This document shows positions 36,191 through 46,417 of a stretch of DNA of 64,000 nucleotides, in pieces (the first letter of the stretch is position 1; every line of letters begins with the position of its first letter). The notes under the pieces are model-generated. The model worked only from the letters and a program-made list of their open reading frames with translations, was not told where the DNA came from and ran no database searches. The position numbers and the translations under genes were made by a program. The DNA lies in the NCBI RefSeq assembly GCF_007679345.1, contig NZ_VEGH01000002.1, positions 394,830 to 458,829 on the forward strand, written 5' to 3'. Source of the DNA: Cellulosimicrobium cellulans. GTDB lineage: Bacteria > Actinomycetota > Actinomycetes > Actinomycetales > Cellulomonadaceae.

Positions 36191-36289
36191 AGAGCACCGC
36201 CTTTCGGTCTGTTTCCGGCAGTCTGCACCATCGACGCCGGTGCGCCTCCTAGCGTCGCGCCACCTCGTCGGCCCGTCCCAGGAGACCTC

Positions 36290-37816
36290 ATGACCGCCTC
36301 CGCACCTCCCGGCACCGCCCAGGCCCGCCCCGCGCTCCGCGGGGTCGTCGGCTTCCTCGTCGTCATGGAGCTCGGCTCCGGCATGCTGCAGGGCTGGTAC
36401 CCCGTCCTGCTGTCGGCCATCGGGTCCGAGTTCGGCGTCACCGCGGCCTCGCTCAACTGGGTCAGCGCCGCCTACATGCTCGCCACCGTCGTGTGCGTGC
36501 CGATCATCGCGAAGCTCGGGGACCGGTACGGGCACCGGCGGATGCTGACCGTCGCCGCCGCGCTGGTCGCGCTCGGCTCGGTCGTCGTCGCGCTCGCCCC
36601 GAGCTTCGCGGTGCTGCTGGTCGGGCGCGCCCTGCAGGCTCCGCTGGCCGCCTTCCTGCCGCTGGAGTTCGCCATCGTGCGGGACCGGGACCCGAAGTCC
36701 GCCGGCCGGTCCATCGGCAAGCTGGTCGGGGCGCTGACGTTCGGTGCCGCGATCGGGTCGCTCGGGGCCGGCGCCCTCTACGGCGCGGTCGGGGACCTGC
36801 GGCTCGTGCTGTGGGTGCCCGCGCTGTTCCTCGCGGTCTGCGTCCCGGTCGTCGCGTTCCTGGTGCCCGAGTCCCGGGTGCGGGCGAGCGGCACGACCGA
36901 CTGGCTCGGCGCGGCGCTGCTGGGCGTCGGCCTGCTCGCCGTGCTCGGCGGGATCTCGAACGCCGCGTCCTGGGGCTGGACGAGCCCTCTCACGGCGCTG
37001 GCGGTGCTCGGCGGCCTCGTCCTGCTCGTCGCCTGGGTGGCCGTCGAGCGCCGGGTCGCGCACCCGCTGGTCGACGTGACGCTCCTGGTCCGCGGCGGCA
37101 TCGGCCTGCCGATCGTGATCGCGTTCCTGTTCGGTGCGCAGCTGTTCGGCAGCCAGACCGCCTCGACCCTCTTCATGCTGAGCGACCCCGGCGCGGTCGG
37201 CTTCGGCCTCGGCCTCACCTCGGCGGCGGTCGGCATCGTCTCGCTCGTCGTGGCGCTCGCCGCGTTCGTGGCCTCCAGCGCCGGCGACCGGGTCGCGACG
37301 CGGCTCGGCGTGCCGGGCGCCGTCGCGCTCGGCGGCGCCCTGCTCACGGTCAGCTACGTCGGCCTGCTGCTGGGATCGGGGTCCGCCGTGGTCGTGGTCG
37401 CCGCGATGCTGGTCGGCGGGCTCGGCAACGGCGTCCTGATCTCGGTCCTGCCGACGATCGTCGTGACCCGCGCCCCGGCCGACTCGGTGGGGATCGCCTC
37501 GGCGCTGTACAACACCTCGCGCACCGCGGCCGGCGCGGTCGCCGGCGCCGTGTTCGCGCTCCTCATGGCCAGCTTCGTCGCCACCGTGGGGTCGGGTGAC
37601 GCGGCCGTCACCACCACGTCGTTCACCGGGTACGTCGCCGTCTGGGCGGTGTGTGCCGCGATCGGCGTCGCGGTCACCGCCCTCGCCCGGTTCCTCCGCG
37701 GACCGGCGCCCGCCGACCCGCTCGCGGCCGCGCCCGCCGAGGCCGCGCCCGCCGAGGCCGCGCCCGCCGCCACCGTCCCCGCCGTCCAGCCCGTCACCGC
37801 AGGAGAGCACGCATGA
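36290..37816 (+). CDS. MFS transporter, DHA2-like
   Basis: 508 residues, probably 14 helices. Motifs GLSWVSAAYMLATVV-like LNWVSAAYMLATVVCVPI and GDRYGHRRML are those of drug:H+ antiporter family 2. A Pro/Ala-rich tail (PAEAAPAEAAPAA) ends the protein. ATG follows GGAGACCTC. Its stop overlaps the start of the M20 peptidase gene (ATGA), so it probably moves the substrate or product of that enzyme rather than acting as a multidrug pump; this is inference. Confidence 0.87.
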   Translation: MTASAPPGTAQARPALRGVVGFLVVMELGSGMLQGWYPVLLSAIGSEFGVTAASLNWVSAAYMLATVVCVPIIAKLGDRYGHRRMLTVAAALVALGSVVVALAPSFAVLLVGRALQAPLAAFLPLEFAIVRDRDPKSAGRSIGKLVGALTFGAAIGSLGAGALYGAVGDLRLVLWVPALFLAVCVPVVAFLVPESRVRASGTTDWLGAALLGVGLLAVLGGISNAASWGWTSPLTALAVLGGLVLLVAWVAVERRVAHPLVDVTLLVRGGIGLPIVIAFLFGAQLFGSQTASTLFMLSDPGAVGFGLGLTSAAVGIVSLVVALAAFVASSAGDRVATRLGVPGAVALGGALLTVSYVGLLLGSGSAVVVVAAMLVGGLGNGVLISVLPTIVVTRAPADSVGIASALYNTSRTAAGAVAGAVFALLMASFVATVGSGDAAVTTTSFTGYVAVWAVCAAIGVAVTALARFLRGPAPADPLAAAPAEAAPAEAAPAATVPAVQPVTAGEHA

Positions 37817-39078
37817 CCCTCACCGGATCCGTCAGCCCGACCACCCCGACGCCCGCCCCGGCGCGCATCGACGTCGGCGAGGCGCGGCGGCGCACCGCCG
37901 AGGTCGTCCGCGGCTGGGAGCAGCGGCTGCTCGCGGTCAGCCACGAGATCCACGCGCACCCGGAGGTCGCGTTCGCGGAGCACCGGGCGGCCGGCCTGCT
38001 CGCGGACGCCCTGCGGGACGCCGGGTTCGACGTCACGGTCGGCGCCTTCGGGCTCGACACCGCGATCGACGCGACGGCCGGCTCGGGGGAGTTCGTGGTG
38101 GCGGTGTGCGCGGAGTACGACGCCCTCCCGGGCCTCGGGCACGCCTGCGGGCACAACATCATCGCCGCGGCCGGACTCGGGGCGGCCGTCGCCCTGGCGT
38201 CCGTCGCGGACGAGGCGGGCCTGACGGTCCGGCTGCTCGGCACGCCGGCCGAGGAGCACGGCGGCGGCAAGGTGCACATGCTCGAGGCCGGCGCCTGGGA
38301 GGACGCGACGATCTCGCTCATGGTGCACGGCGCGCCCGGCGTCGACGTGCGCTGCGACGAGTTCACGACGCAGGCGGTCGACCGGTTCGAGGTCGTCTAC
38401 ACCGGGCGGGCGGCGCACGCGGCCGCCGCGCCGCAGGCGGGGATCAACGCGCTGGACGCGGCGACGATCGCGCTCGCCTCGATCGGGCTGCTGCGCCAGC
38501 AGCTGCCGGGCACGGTGCGGACCGCCGCCGTGGTGACCTCGGGCGGCGAGGTCACCAACATCATCCCGGCGCGGGTCGTCCTGCAGGCCGAGGTCCGCTC
38601 GTTCGACCTCGACGAGCTCCGCGACGCCAAGCGCCGCGTCCTCGCGTGCTTCGAGGCCGGGGCGATCGCCTCGGGCTGCACGTGGGAGCAGCGCCGGACC
38701 GAGCCGCGGTACGACCCGCTGCGGCAGGAGCCCGTGCTGGCCGAGGCGTGGAACGCGGCGCTCGCGGACCTGGGTCGCCCGACCGTCTCTCTCGGCGGCG
38801 CCGCCGGGGGCTCGACGGACATGGGCAACGTCTCGCAGGTGGTGCCGTCCATCCACCCGGGGATCGCGGTGCGGGGCTCGACCGCCGCCCCGCACACCGT
38901 CGGCTTCGCCGCCGACGCGGCCTCCCCGGCGGCGGACGCCGCGGTCCTGGACGCCGCGACGGGCCTGGCGTGGGCGGCGTGCGCCGCGGCGCTGTCGCCG
39001 CAGACCCGCGCCGACCTCCTCGCCCGGCAGGCGGCCCGGCCGGCGGGCGCCACCACGACGCCCCAGGGACGCGAGTGA
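37813..39078 (+). CDS. M20 family metallopeptidase/amidohydrolase (AbgB/aminoacylase-like)
   Basis: 421 residues. M20D-type motifs: HEIHAHPEVAFAEHRAAGLL, EYDALPGLGHACGHNIIAAAGLGAAVAL (GHACGH metal ligands), GTPAEEHGGGKVHM (catalytic Glu pair) and the dimerisation domain (GRAAHAAAAPQAGINALDA). Hydrolyses amide bonds of N-acyl amino acids, p-aminobenzoyl-glutamate or dipeptides. Coupled to the MFS gene (ATGA) and close to sdaA, suggesting use of an amino-acid conjugate. Confidence 0.9.
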   Translation: MTLTGSVSPTTPTPAPARIDVGEARRRTAEVVRGWEQRLLAVSHEIHAHPEVAFAEHRAAGLLADALRDAGFDVTVGAFGLDTAIDATAGSGEFVVAVCAEYDALPGLGHACGHNIIAAAGLGAAVALASVADEAGLTVRLLGTPAEEHGGGKVHMLEAGAWEDATISLMVHGAPGVDVRCDEFTTQAVDRFEVVYTGRAAHAAAAPQAGINALDAATIALASIGLLRQQLPGTVRTAAVVTSGGEVTNIIPARVVLQAEVRSFDLDELRDAKRRVLACFEAGAIASGCTWEQRRTEPRYDPLRQEPVLAEAWNAALADLGRPTVSLGGAAGGSTDMGNVSQVVPSIHPGIAVRGSTAAPHTVGFAADAASPAADAAVLDAATGLAWAACAAALSPQTRADLLARQAARPAGATTTPQGRE

Positions 39079-39113
39079 CGGCGGCGCCGGTCGGGTCGCG
39101 CGAGGATGTGGGC

Positions 39114-40496
39114 GTGTACGTCTCCGCCCTCGACCTGTTCTCCATCGGCATCGGCCCCTCGTCGTCGCACACGGTCGGGCCCATGCGGGCCGGGGCGGAC
39201 TTCGCGCGCCGCGCGCTGGCCGCGCTCCCGGGCCGCGTGACCCGGGTCGGCGCGGTCCTGTACGGGTCCCTCGCCGCCACCGGGCTCGGGCACGGGACGC
39301 CGGACGCGCTGGTCGCCGGCCTCGCGGGCCTCGCGCCGGAGACCTGCGACCCCGCGGCCGTGCGCGGCGCCTGGTCCGCGCACCCGGAGGGCCAGGTCCT
39401 GCTGCTCGGCGGCGTGCTGCCGGTCGCGTTCGCGGCCGCCGACGTCGTGCTCGAGCCCCGGGTGCGGCGACCCGGGCACCCCAACACGCTCGTGCTGCGC
39501 GCGTGGGCCGACGGCGCCGACGAGCCCGCGCTGGAGAAGACCTACGAGTCGGTGGGCGGCGGCTTCATCCGGTGCCTGGGGGACGAGCCGGCGGAGCCCG
39601 TCGCCCCGGTGGCCGCCGCCCGGGAGGCGGCCGCCGCCGACCTGCCGGTGTTCCGGTCGGGTGCCGAGCTGCTGGCGCGCTGCCGCGGCGGGCGGACGAT
39701 CGCGGACGTCGCCTGGGCGCACGAGGTCTCCCGGCGGGAGCCCGCGGACGTGCGGGCGGGCCTGGACGCCGTGTGGGCGGCGATGCGCGCGTGCGTCGAG
39801 GCGGGGACCACGACCGAGGGCACGCTCCCGGGGGGCCTGCGCGTCCGGCGGCGGGCCGCCGCGATGCGCGCGAGCCTCGAGGCCGCGGAGGCGGGGGGCC
39901 GGCGCACCGGGAGCGAGTGGCTGCAGGTGTACGCGCTCGCGGTGAACGAGGAGAACGCCGCCGGCGGGAGGGTCGTCACCGCACCGACGAACGGCGCGGC
40001 CGGCATCCTGCCCGCGGTGCTGCACCACTACTGGGCCACGGAGCCCGGGGCGTCGACCGAGGGCGTGCACCGGTTCCTGCTCACCGCGGCGGCCGTCGGG
40101 TCGCTGATCAAGGCGAACGCGTCGATCTCGGGCGCCGAGGGCGGGTGCCAGGCGGAGGTCGGGTCGGCGTGCGCGATGGCCGCCGCCGGGTACTGCGCCG
40201 TGCTGGGCGGGACGCCGGAGCAGGTGGAGAACGCGGCCGAGATCGCGATGGAGCACCACCTCGGGCTCACCTGCGACCCGATCGCCGGGCTGGTGCAGGT
40301 GCCGTGCATCGAGCGGAACGCGATCGCGGCGACGACCGCCGTCACCGCCGTCCGGCTGGCGCTGCACGGGGACGGGTCGCACATCGTCTCCCTCGACGCC
40401 GTGGTGGAGACCATGCGGCAGACCGGCGTGGACATGAGCGACAAGTACAAGGAGACGAGCCGCGGCGGTCTCGCCGTCAACGTCGTGGAGTGCTGA
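39114..40496 (+). CDS. sdaA: L-serine ammonia-lyase (iron-sulfur type)
   Basis: 460 residues. Deaminates L-serine to pyruvate. MYVSALDLFSIGIGPSSSHTVGPMRA is the diagnostic start of single-chain SdaA; cysteines for the oxygen-labile 4Fe-4S cluster lie in SGAEGGCQAEVGSACAM and GLTCDPIAGLVQVPCIERN. The GTG at 39114 follows CGAGGATG and gives the usual N-terminus; the GTG at 39075, which overlaps the M20 stop (GTGA), would add 13 residues. Last gene of the AsnC-controlled set. Confidence 0.95.
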   Translation: MYVSALDLFSIGIGPSSSHTVGPMRAGADFARRALAALPGRVTRVGAVLYGSLAATGLGHGTPDALVAGLAGLAPETCDPAAVRGAWSAHPEGQVLLLGGVLPVAFAAADVVLEPRVRRPGHPNTLVLRAWADGADEPALEKTYESVGGGFIRCLGDEPAEPVAPVAAAREAAAADLPVFRSGAELLARCRGGRTIADVAWAHEVSRREPADVRAGLDAVWAAMRACVEAGTTTEGTLPGGLRVRRRAAAMRASLEAAEAGGRRTGSEWLQVYALAVNEENAAGGRVVTAPTNGAAGILPAVLHHYWATEPGASTEGVHRFLLTAAAVGSLIKANASISGAEGGCQAEVGSACAMAAAGYCAVLGGTPEQVENAAEIAMEHHLGLTCDPIAGLVQVPCIERNAIAATTAVTAVRLALHGDGSHIVSLDAVVETMRQTGVDMSDKYKETSRGGLAVNVVEC

Positions 40497-40593
40497 GCGG
40501 CGTCGGGATGCTCCCGGCGGGCGGCGGCGGGATGCTGGACCCCGGCCCCGCCGCAGCCCGCCGCGGGGCAGCACCCCGCGCGAAGGAGCACCC

Positions 40594-41487
40594 GTGCAGC
40601 ACCGCAGCATCGGCCCGTACACCGTCTCCGCGATCGGCCTCGGCGCCATGCCGATGTCGATGAACAACGACAAGGTCTACCCCGACCACGACGAGGCGAT
40701 CGCGACGGTGCACGCCGCGCTCGACGCGGGCGTCACGCTGATCGACACGGCCGACATCTACGCGCCGTCCTGGGACCAGATGGGGCACAACGAGCGCATC
40801 GTGGCCGAGGCCGTGCGCACCTGGGGCGGCGACACCGACGGCCTGCTCATCACGACGAAGGGCGGCATCACCCGCAGCGAGGGCGAGCGGTGGGGGCGCG
40901 ACGGCTCCCTCGCCTACCTGCGCTCGGCGGTCGAGAAGTCGCTCCGCGAGCTCGGCGTCGAGGCGATCGACCTCTACCAGTACCACCGCCCCGACCGGTG
41001 GCTCGTCTACGGCGAGATCATGGAGCACCTGGCGACGCTGAAGCAGGAGGGCAAGATCCGCGAGATCGGCATCTCCAACGCCAGCGTCGAGGAGATCGAG
41101 ATCGCGCAGCAGGTGCTGGGCGAGGGCGGCCTGGTCAGCGTGCAGAACGAGTTCTCCCCGCGGCACCCCGGCAGCTACGACGAGCTGCGGTACTGCGAGG
41201 AGCACGGGATCGCGTTCCTGCCGTGGAGCCCGCTCGGCGGCACGGGCGGCGGCGGCCGCGGCGTCGGCGACCGGTTCTCCGTGTTCCGGGAGGTCGGCGA
41301 GGCGCACGGGGTCAGCCCGCAGCAGGTCGTCCTCGCGTGGGAGCTCGCGCTGAGCGACGTGCTGGTGGCGATCCCCGGCGCCCGGCGGCCGGCGTCCATC
41401 ACCGACTCCGCGCAGGCGGCCGACCTGGCGCTCACGGCCGAGGAGGTCGAGCGCTGCTCGCGCGCCGTGGGGCTCGACGTCGGCTGA
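40594..41487 (+). CDS. Aldo/keto reductase
   Basis: 297 residues, TIM-barrel AKR. SAIGLGAMPMSM, TLIDTADIYAP (catalytic Asp/Tyr pair), TTKGGITR and DLYQYHRPD (catalytic His region) are all present; the Lys is in TTKG. The NADPH-binding tail reads IPGARRPASITDSAQAADLAL. The physiological substrate is unknown. GTG preceded by AAGGAG; it starts 97 nt after sdaA and is closed by a strong terminator. Confidence 0.9.
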   Translation: MQHRSIGPYTVSAIGLGAMPMSMNNDKVYPDHDEAIATVHAALDAGVTLIDTADIYAPSWDQMGHNERIVAEAVRTWGGDTDGLLITTKGGITRSEGERWGRDGSLAYLRSAVEKSLRELGVEAIDLYQYHRPDRWLVYGEIMEHLATLKQEGKIREIGISNASVEEIEIAQQVLGEGGLVSVQNEFSPRHPGSYDELRYCEEHGIAFLPWSPLGGTGGGGRGVGDRFSVFREVGEAHGVSPQQVVLAWELALSDVLVAIPGARRPASITDSAQAADLALTAEEVERCSRAVGLDVG

Positions 41488-41505
41488 CGCCTCGCGCCGA
41501 CGACG

Positions 41506-41546
41506 CGCCGCCCCCGGTCACCGCAGCCGCGTGACCGGGGGCGGCG
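41506..41546 (+). terminator. Terminator after the aldo/keto reductase gene
   Basis: Perfect 16-bp stem CGCCGCCCCCGGTCAC / GTGACCGGGGGCGGCG with a 9-nt loop. Separates the metabolic genes from the kdp operon. Confidence 0.8.
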
Positions 41547-41757
41547 TCGTCCCCGGGGGCGGCACCGCCCGCTGCGGGGCCCCGGCGCACGCGATCCGTC
41601 AGGAACCGGCGGCGGCCCGTATGGAACCCGTGAGGATGGCCGCCGGCGCGGCCGGGCGGGAGTCGGATGGGACACGACCCGGGGAACCGACCCGGGTCCG
41701 CCGGCAGGGCGCCCACCCCGGGCCCCGCCGGCGCGGTTCGACGTCTGGAGTCCCCCC

Positions 41758-41841
41758 GTGCTGGACCTGGTGTTCGTGGCGGCCGCGGTCGCCCTGTTCG
41801 CGCTCGTGAGCGCCGTCGCCGCGGGGGTCGAGAGGCTGTGA
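41758..41841 (+). CDS. 27-residue membrane micro-protein upstream of kdpF
   Basis: GTG start; the product is a single hydrophobic helix: [20 protein letters not shown], then AGVERL. Its stop overlaps the kdpF start (GTGA), so it is translationally coupled to the K+ pump. Its GVERL ending resembles the KPERF ending of KdpF in placement, a charged tail after one helix. It could be a second small subunit of the Kdp complex. Too short for normal gene finders; identified from position, overlap and hydrophobicity. Confidence 0.65.
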   Translation: MLDLVFVAAAVALFALVSAVAAGVERL

Positions 41842-41927
41842 TCGTGCTCGACCTCGTCGCGGCCGCCCTCGGCGTCGCGGCGGTCGTCTACCTCGTGTGG
41901 GCGCTCGTGAAGCCGGAGCGGTTCTGA
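41838..41927 (+). CDS. kdpF: K+-transporting ATPase small subunit KdpF
   Basis: 29 residues: one helix ([20 protein letters not shown]) ending in the KPERF tail typical of KdpF. It stabilises the KdpABC complex. Overlaps the preceding micro-ORF (GTGA), and its TGA overlaps the kdpA start (TGATG). Confidence 0.88.
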   Translation: MIVLDLVAAALGVAAVVYLVWALVKPERF

Positions 41928-43597
41928 TGGCCGGCTGGCTGGCCGCGGGCCAGCTCCTCCTGGTCGTGGCCGTCCTCGCCGCGCTGTACCGCCCCCTCGG
42001 CGACCACCTGGCCCGCGTGTACACGTCGCCGCGCGACCTGCGGGTCGAGCGCGTCCTGTACCGGCTGGTCGGCGTCGACTCCCGGTCCGAGCAGTCCTGG
42101 CGCTCCTACGTCCGGAGCGTGCTGGCGTTCTCGCTCGTCGGGCTGCTGCTCGTCTACCTGCTGCAGCGGGCGCAGGCCTGGCTGCCCTGGGACCTCGGTC
42201 TGCCGGCGGTCCGCCCCGACCTGGCGTTCAACACCGCGGCCTCCTTCGTCGGCAACACCAACTGGCAGTCGTACTCGCCGGAGCAGACCCTCGGGTACTC
42301 CGTGCAGGTCCTCGGCCTGGCGGTGCAGAACTTCGTGTCGGCGGCCGTCGGGATGGCGGTCGCGGTCGCGCTGGTGCGCGGGTTCGCCCGCCGCCGCGCG
42401 GGCACGATCGGCAACTTCTGGGTGGACCTCACCCGCGGCACGCTGCGCGTGCTGCTGCCGGTCTCGGTGCTCGGCGCGGTCGTCCTGATCGCCGGCGGCG
42501 TCATCCAGAACTGGGCCGCCCCCACGGACGTCACGACCCTGGCCGGCGGCGTGCAGTCGATCCCCGGCGGCCCCGTGGCCTCGCAGGAGGTCATCAAGCT
42601 GTTCGGCACGAACGGCGGCGGGTTCTTCAACGCCAACTCCGCGCACCCGTTCGAGAACCCGACGGGCTGGACCAGCCTGTTCGAGGTCGTGCTCATGCTC
42701 GCGATCCCGTTCTCCCTGCCGCGCACGTTCGGCCGCATGGTCGGCTCGCACAAGCAGGGCTACGCGGTCCTCGCCGCGATGGGCGCGATCTTCCTGGCCA
42801 GCACCGTCCTGCTCACGGTGGTCGAGAGCCACGGCGCGGGCACCGCCCCGCAGCTGGCCGGCGCGGCGATGGAGGGCAAGGAGCAGCGGTTCGGCATCGC
42901 CGCGACCACGCTGTTCGGCAGCGTCAGCACGCTGACGTCGACCGGCGCGGTCAACGGCATGCACGACTCGTTCACCGCGCTCGGCGGGCTGTTCCCGATG
43001 CTCAACATGATGCTCGGCGAGATCGCGCCCGGCGGCGTCGGGTCCGGGCTGTACGGGATGCTCGTGCTCGCGGTCATCGCGGTGTTCGTGGGCGGCCTCA
43101 TGGTCGGCCGCACCCCCGAGTACCTGGGCAAGAAGATCGGCCCGCGCGAGATCAAGCTCGCGTCGCTGTACATCCTGGTGACCCCGACGCTCGTCCTGGC
43201 CGGCACCGCGCTGTCGTTCGCGATCCCGGCGGTGCGGGAGTCCGTGGAGTCCACGTCGATCTGGAACCCCGGGGTGCACGGCTTCTCCGAGGTGCTGTAC
43301 GCGTTCACGTCCGCGGCGAACAACAACGGCTCGGCCTTCGCGGGCCTGACCGCGAACACCCCGTGGTTCAACACCGCGCTGGGCGTCGCGATCCTGCTCG
43401 GCCGGTTCGTCCCGATCGTGCTGGTGCTGGCGCTCGCGGGCTCGCTCGTCGCGCAGGACAAGGTCCCGGCCACCGCCGGCACCCTGCCCACCTCCCGGCC
43501 GCAGTTCGTCGGCCTCCTCACGGGCGTCGCGGTGATCGTGACCGCCCTGACCTACTTCCCCGTTCTCGCGCTGGGTCCCCTGGCGGAAGGTCTGTGA
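41927..43597 (+). CDS. kdpA: K+-transporting ATPase subunit A
   Basis: 556 residues, ten helices. The channel-like, K+-binding subunit. Selectivity-filter repeats are visible: [52 protein letters not shown] and [14 protein letters not shown]. Start at the ATG overlapping the kdpF stop gives [14 protein letters not shown]. Full length. Confidence 0.97.
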   Translation: MAGWLAAGQLLLVVAVLAALYRPLGDHLARVYTSPRDLRVERVLYRLVGVDSRSEQSWRSYVRSVLAFSLVGLLLVYLLQRAQAWLPWDLGLPAVRPDLAFNTAASFVGNTNWQSYSPEQTLGYSVQVLGLAVQNFVSAAVGMAVAVALVRGFARRRAGTIGNFWVDLTRGTLRVLLPVSVLGAVVLIAGGVIQNWAAPTDVTTLAGGVQSIPGGPVASQEVIKLFGTNGGGFFNANSAHPFENPTGWTSLFEVVLMLAIPFSLPRTFGRMVGSHKQGYAVLAAMGAIFLASTVLLTVVESHGAGTAPQLAGAAMEGKEQRFGIAATTLFGSVSTLTSTGAVNGMHDSFTALGGLFPMLNMMLGEIAPGGVGSGLYGMLVLAVIAVFVGGLMVGRTPEYLGKKIGPREIKLASLYILVTPTLVLAGTALSFAIPAVRESVESTSIWNPGVHGFSEVLYAFTSAANNNGSAFAGLTANTPWFNTALGVAILLGRFVPIVLVLALAGSLVAQDKVPATAGTLPTSRPQFVGLLTGVAVIVTALTYFPVLALGPLAEGL

Positions 43598-43602
43598 CGT
43601 CG

Positions 43603-45780
43603 ATGAGCACTGCCCTGCAGCACGACGCTGCCCCGACGACGGGCCCGGCCGACCCGGCCGCGCCCGCCCCGCGCCGCCCCCGCGGGCTGAGCTCCGCCCA
43701 GGCCCGGGAGGCGCTGCCGGACACGTTCCGCAAGCTCGACCCCCGCCTGATGTGGCACAACCCGGTGATGTTCGTCGTCGAGGTCGGCGCGGCGCTCACC
43801 ACGGTCCTGGCGGTCGTCGAGCCGTTCACCGGAGGCCCGGAGCAGTCCGGCGGGACCGACACCCCGGCCACGTTCACCGCCGGCATCGCCGTGTGGCTCT
43901 GGCTCACGGTGCTGTTCGCGAACTTCGCCGAGGCCGTCGCCGAGGGCCGCGGGAAGGCCCAGGCGGACAGCCTCCGGCAGACCCGGTCGAGCACCACGGC
44001 CGCGGTGGTCGACGGCTACGACCCGGTGCGCGACCCGGGCGCCGAGCGCGCCCGCACCCGGCCGGTCGCCTCGCCGGACCTGGCGCTCGGCGACGTGGTG
44101 GTGGTGACCGCCGGGGAGCTGATCCCGGGCGACGGCGACATCGTCTGGGGCATCGCCTCGGTCGACGAGTCCGCCATCACCGGCGAGTCCGCCCCCGTGG
44201 TCCGGGAGTCCGGCGGCGACCGGTCGGCCGTCACCGGCGGCACCCGCGTGCTGTCCGACCGGATCGTCGTGCGGATCACGTCCAAGCCCGGCGAGACGTT
44301 CGTCGACCGGATGATCGCGCTGGTCGAGGGCGCGGCCCGGCAGAAGACGCCGAACGAGATCGCGCTGAACATCCTGCTGGCGTCGCTGTCGATCGTGTTC
44401 GTGGTCGTCGCGCTGACCCTGAACCCGATCGCCGGGTACTCCGGGGCGTCGGTGAGCGTGCCGGTGCTGACCGCCCTGCTGGTGTGCCTGATCCCGACGA
44501 CGATCGGGGCCCTGCTGTCCGCGATCGGCATCGCCGGGATGGACCGGCTGGTGCAGCGCAACGTGCTGGCGATGTCCGGCCGCGCCGTCGAGGCGGCGGG
44601 CGACGTCACGACCCTGCTGCTCGACAAGACCGGCACCATCACCTACGGCAACCGCCGGGCCGTCGCCTTCCTGCCGCTGACCGGTGTCGACGCGCACGAC
44701 CTGGTGCGGTCCGCCGCCCAGGCCTCCGCCGCCGACCCGACGCCGGAGGGGAGGTCGATCGTCGACCTCGCCGCCGGGCAGGGCGTGGCGGGCGACGCCG
44801 CCACGATCGCCGCCGGCACGGAGGTCGTGCCGTTCACCGCGCAGACCCGGATGAGCGGCGTCGACCTGCCGGACGTCACCCGGATCCGCAAGGGCGCCGG
44901 CAGCGCCGTCGTCGCGTGGCTCGAGGAGGAGGGCACCCTGCCCGCCGCCGTGCGCCGCGAGCTCGACGGCCACGTGGAGCGCATCTCGTCCGAGGGCGGC
45001 ACCCCGCTGGTCGTCGCGGCGAAGGACTGGTCCGGCCGCGGCCGGGTCCTCGGCGTCGTGCACCTCAAGGACGTCGTCAAGGACGGCCTGGCCGAGCGGT
45101 TCGCCGAGCTGCGCGCCATGGGCATCCGCACCGTGATGATCACCGGCGACAACCCGCTGACCGCGAAGGCGATCGCCGCCGAGGCCGGGGTCGATGACTT
45201 CCTCGCGGAGGCCACCCCGGAGGACAAGCTCGCGCTGATCAAGCGGGAGCAGGAGGGCGGCAACCTGGTCGCGATGACCGGCGACGGCACCAACGACGCC
45301 CCCGCGCTCGCGCAGGCCGACGTCGGCGTGGCGATGAACACCGGCACCTCGGCCGCCAAGGAGGCCGGGAACATGGTCGACCTCGACTCGGACCCGACCA
45401 AGCTGATCGACGTCGTCCGGATCGGCAAGCAGCTGCTCATCACCCGCGGGGCGCTGACGACGTTCTCCATCGCGAACGACGTGGCGAAGTACTTCGCGAT
45501 CATCCCCGCGCTGTTCGCAGGGGTGTTCCCCGGGCTGGCGGCGCTCAACATCATGCAGCTGTCGTCGCCGGCGTCCGCGATCCTCTCCGCGATCGTGTTC
45601 AACGCGCTGGTCATCGTCGCGCTGATCCCGCTGTCCCTGCGCGGGGTGCGGTACCGCGCCGCGGCCGCGTCGTCGATCCTCGGCCGCAACCTCCTGGTCT
45701 ACGGCCTCGGCGGCGTCGTCGCGCCCTTCCTCGGCATCAAGCTGATCGACCTGGTCGTCAGCCTGCTGCCCGGCTTCTGA
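43603..45780 (+). CDS. kdpB: K+-transporting ATPase subunit B
   Basis: 725 residues, P-type ATPase. TGES (actuator), DKTGT (phosphorylated Asp, in [13 protein letters not shown]) and [20 protein letters not shown] are all intact, so it should be active. It hydrolyses ATP to drive K+ uptake through KdpA. The start is either ATG 43603 or the GTG at 43594 that overlaps the kdpA stop (GTGA); a GGAAGG motif precedes both. Confidence 0.97.
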   Translation: MSTALQHDAAPTTGPADPAAPAPRRPRGLSSAQAREALPDTFRKLDPRLMWHNPVMFVVEVGAALTTVLAVVEPFTGGPEQSGGTDTPATFTAGIAVWLWLTVLFANFAEAVAEGRGKAQADSLRQTRSSTTAAVVDGYDPVRDPGAERARTRPVASPDLALGDVVVVTAGELIPGDGDIVWGIASVDESAITGESAPVVRESGGDRSAVTGGTRVLSDRIVVRITSKPGETFVDRMIALVEGAARQKTPNEIALNILLASLSIVFVVVALTLNPIAGYSGASVSVPVLTALLVCLIPTTIGALLSAIGIAGMDRLVQRNVLAMSGRAVEAAGDVTTLLLDKTGTITYGNRRAVAFLPLTGVDAHDLVRSAAQASAADPTPEGRSIVDLAAGQGVAGDAATIAAGTEVVPFTAQTRMSGVDLPDVTRIRKGAGSAVVAWLEEEGTLPAAVRRELDGHVERISSEGGTPLVVAAKDWSGRGRVLGVVHLKDVVKDGLAERFAELRAMGIRTVMITGDNPLTAKAIAAEAGVDDFLAEATPEDKLALIKREQEGGNLVAMTGDGTNDAPALAQADVGVAMNTGTSAAKEAGNMVDLDSDPTKLIDVVRIGKQLLITRGALTTFSIANDVAKYFAIIPALFAGVFPGLAALNIMQLSSPASAILSAIVFNALVIVALIPLSLRGVRYRAAAASSILGRNLLVYGLGGVVAPFLGIKLIDLVVSLLPGF

Positions 45781-45805
45781 CCCCCTCGGACTGAAGGAGA
45801 GAGCC

Positions 45806-46414
45806 GTGAGCTCCCCTCGCACCACCTGGTCGCACCTCGTCGTCTCCCTGCGGGCGATGCTGGTCCTGACCGTCATCCTCGGGGTCGCGTACCCGCTGCT
45901 CGTCACCGGGCTGGGCCGGCTGCTGCCGGCGCGGGCCGACGGGTCCCTGGTGACCGGGGCGGACGGCGCCGTCGTCGGGTCGTCGCTGATCGGCCAGTCG
46001 TTCACCGACGCCGACGGCGCGCCGCTGCCCCAGTACTTCCAGTCCCGGCCGTCCGCGGCCGGCGACGGGTACGACGGGGCCGCGTCGTCCGGGTCGAACC
46101 TGGGGCCGGAGAACCCGGACCTGGTCGCGGCGATCGAGGACCGCCGCGCCGCCGTCGCGGACCTGGAGGACGTCGACCCCGCCGCGGTGCCCGCCGACGC
46201 CCTGACCGCCTCGGCCTCGGGCCTCGACCCGCAGATCAGCCCGGAGTACGCCGACCTGCAGGTCCCGCGGGTCGCCGCCGAGCGCGGCCTGTCCGAGGAC
46301 GAGGTCCGCGGGCTGGTGGCGGCGGCCACCACCGGGCCGGACCTGGGCTTCCTGGGCCAGGCCGGCGTGAACGTGCTCGAGCTCAACCTCGCGCTCGACC
46401 GGCTGGCGGGCTGA
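45806..46414 (+). CDS. kdpC: K+-transporting ATPase subunit C
   Basis: 202 residues: one N-terminal helix ([23 protein letters not shown]) and a periplasmic-side domain with [28 protein letters not shown] and the terminal [11 protein letters not shown] motif. GTG start after AAGGAGAGAG. Part of the KdpFABC pump. Confidence 0.96.
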   Translation: MSSPRTTWSHLVVSLRAMLVLTVILGVAYPLLVTGLGRLLPARADGSLVTGADGAVVGSSLIGQSFTDADGAPLPQYFQSRPSAAGDGYDGAASSGSNLGPENPDLVAAIEDRRAAVADLEDVDPAAVPADALTASASGLDPQISPEYADLQVPRVAAERGLSEDEVRGLVAAATTGPDLGFLGQAGVNVLELNLALDRLAG

Positions 46415-46417
46415 GGC

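Noticed and set aside
41547..41757. Riboswitch (ydaO/c-di-AMP type) ahead of kdp
   Set aside because: I could not find the conserved cores; the region is GC-rich and no such structure stands out.
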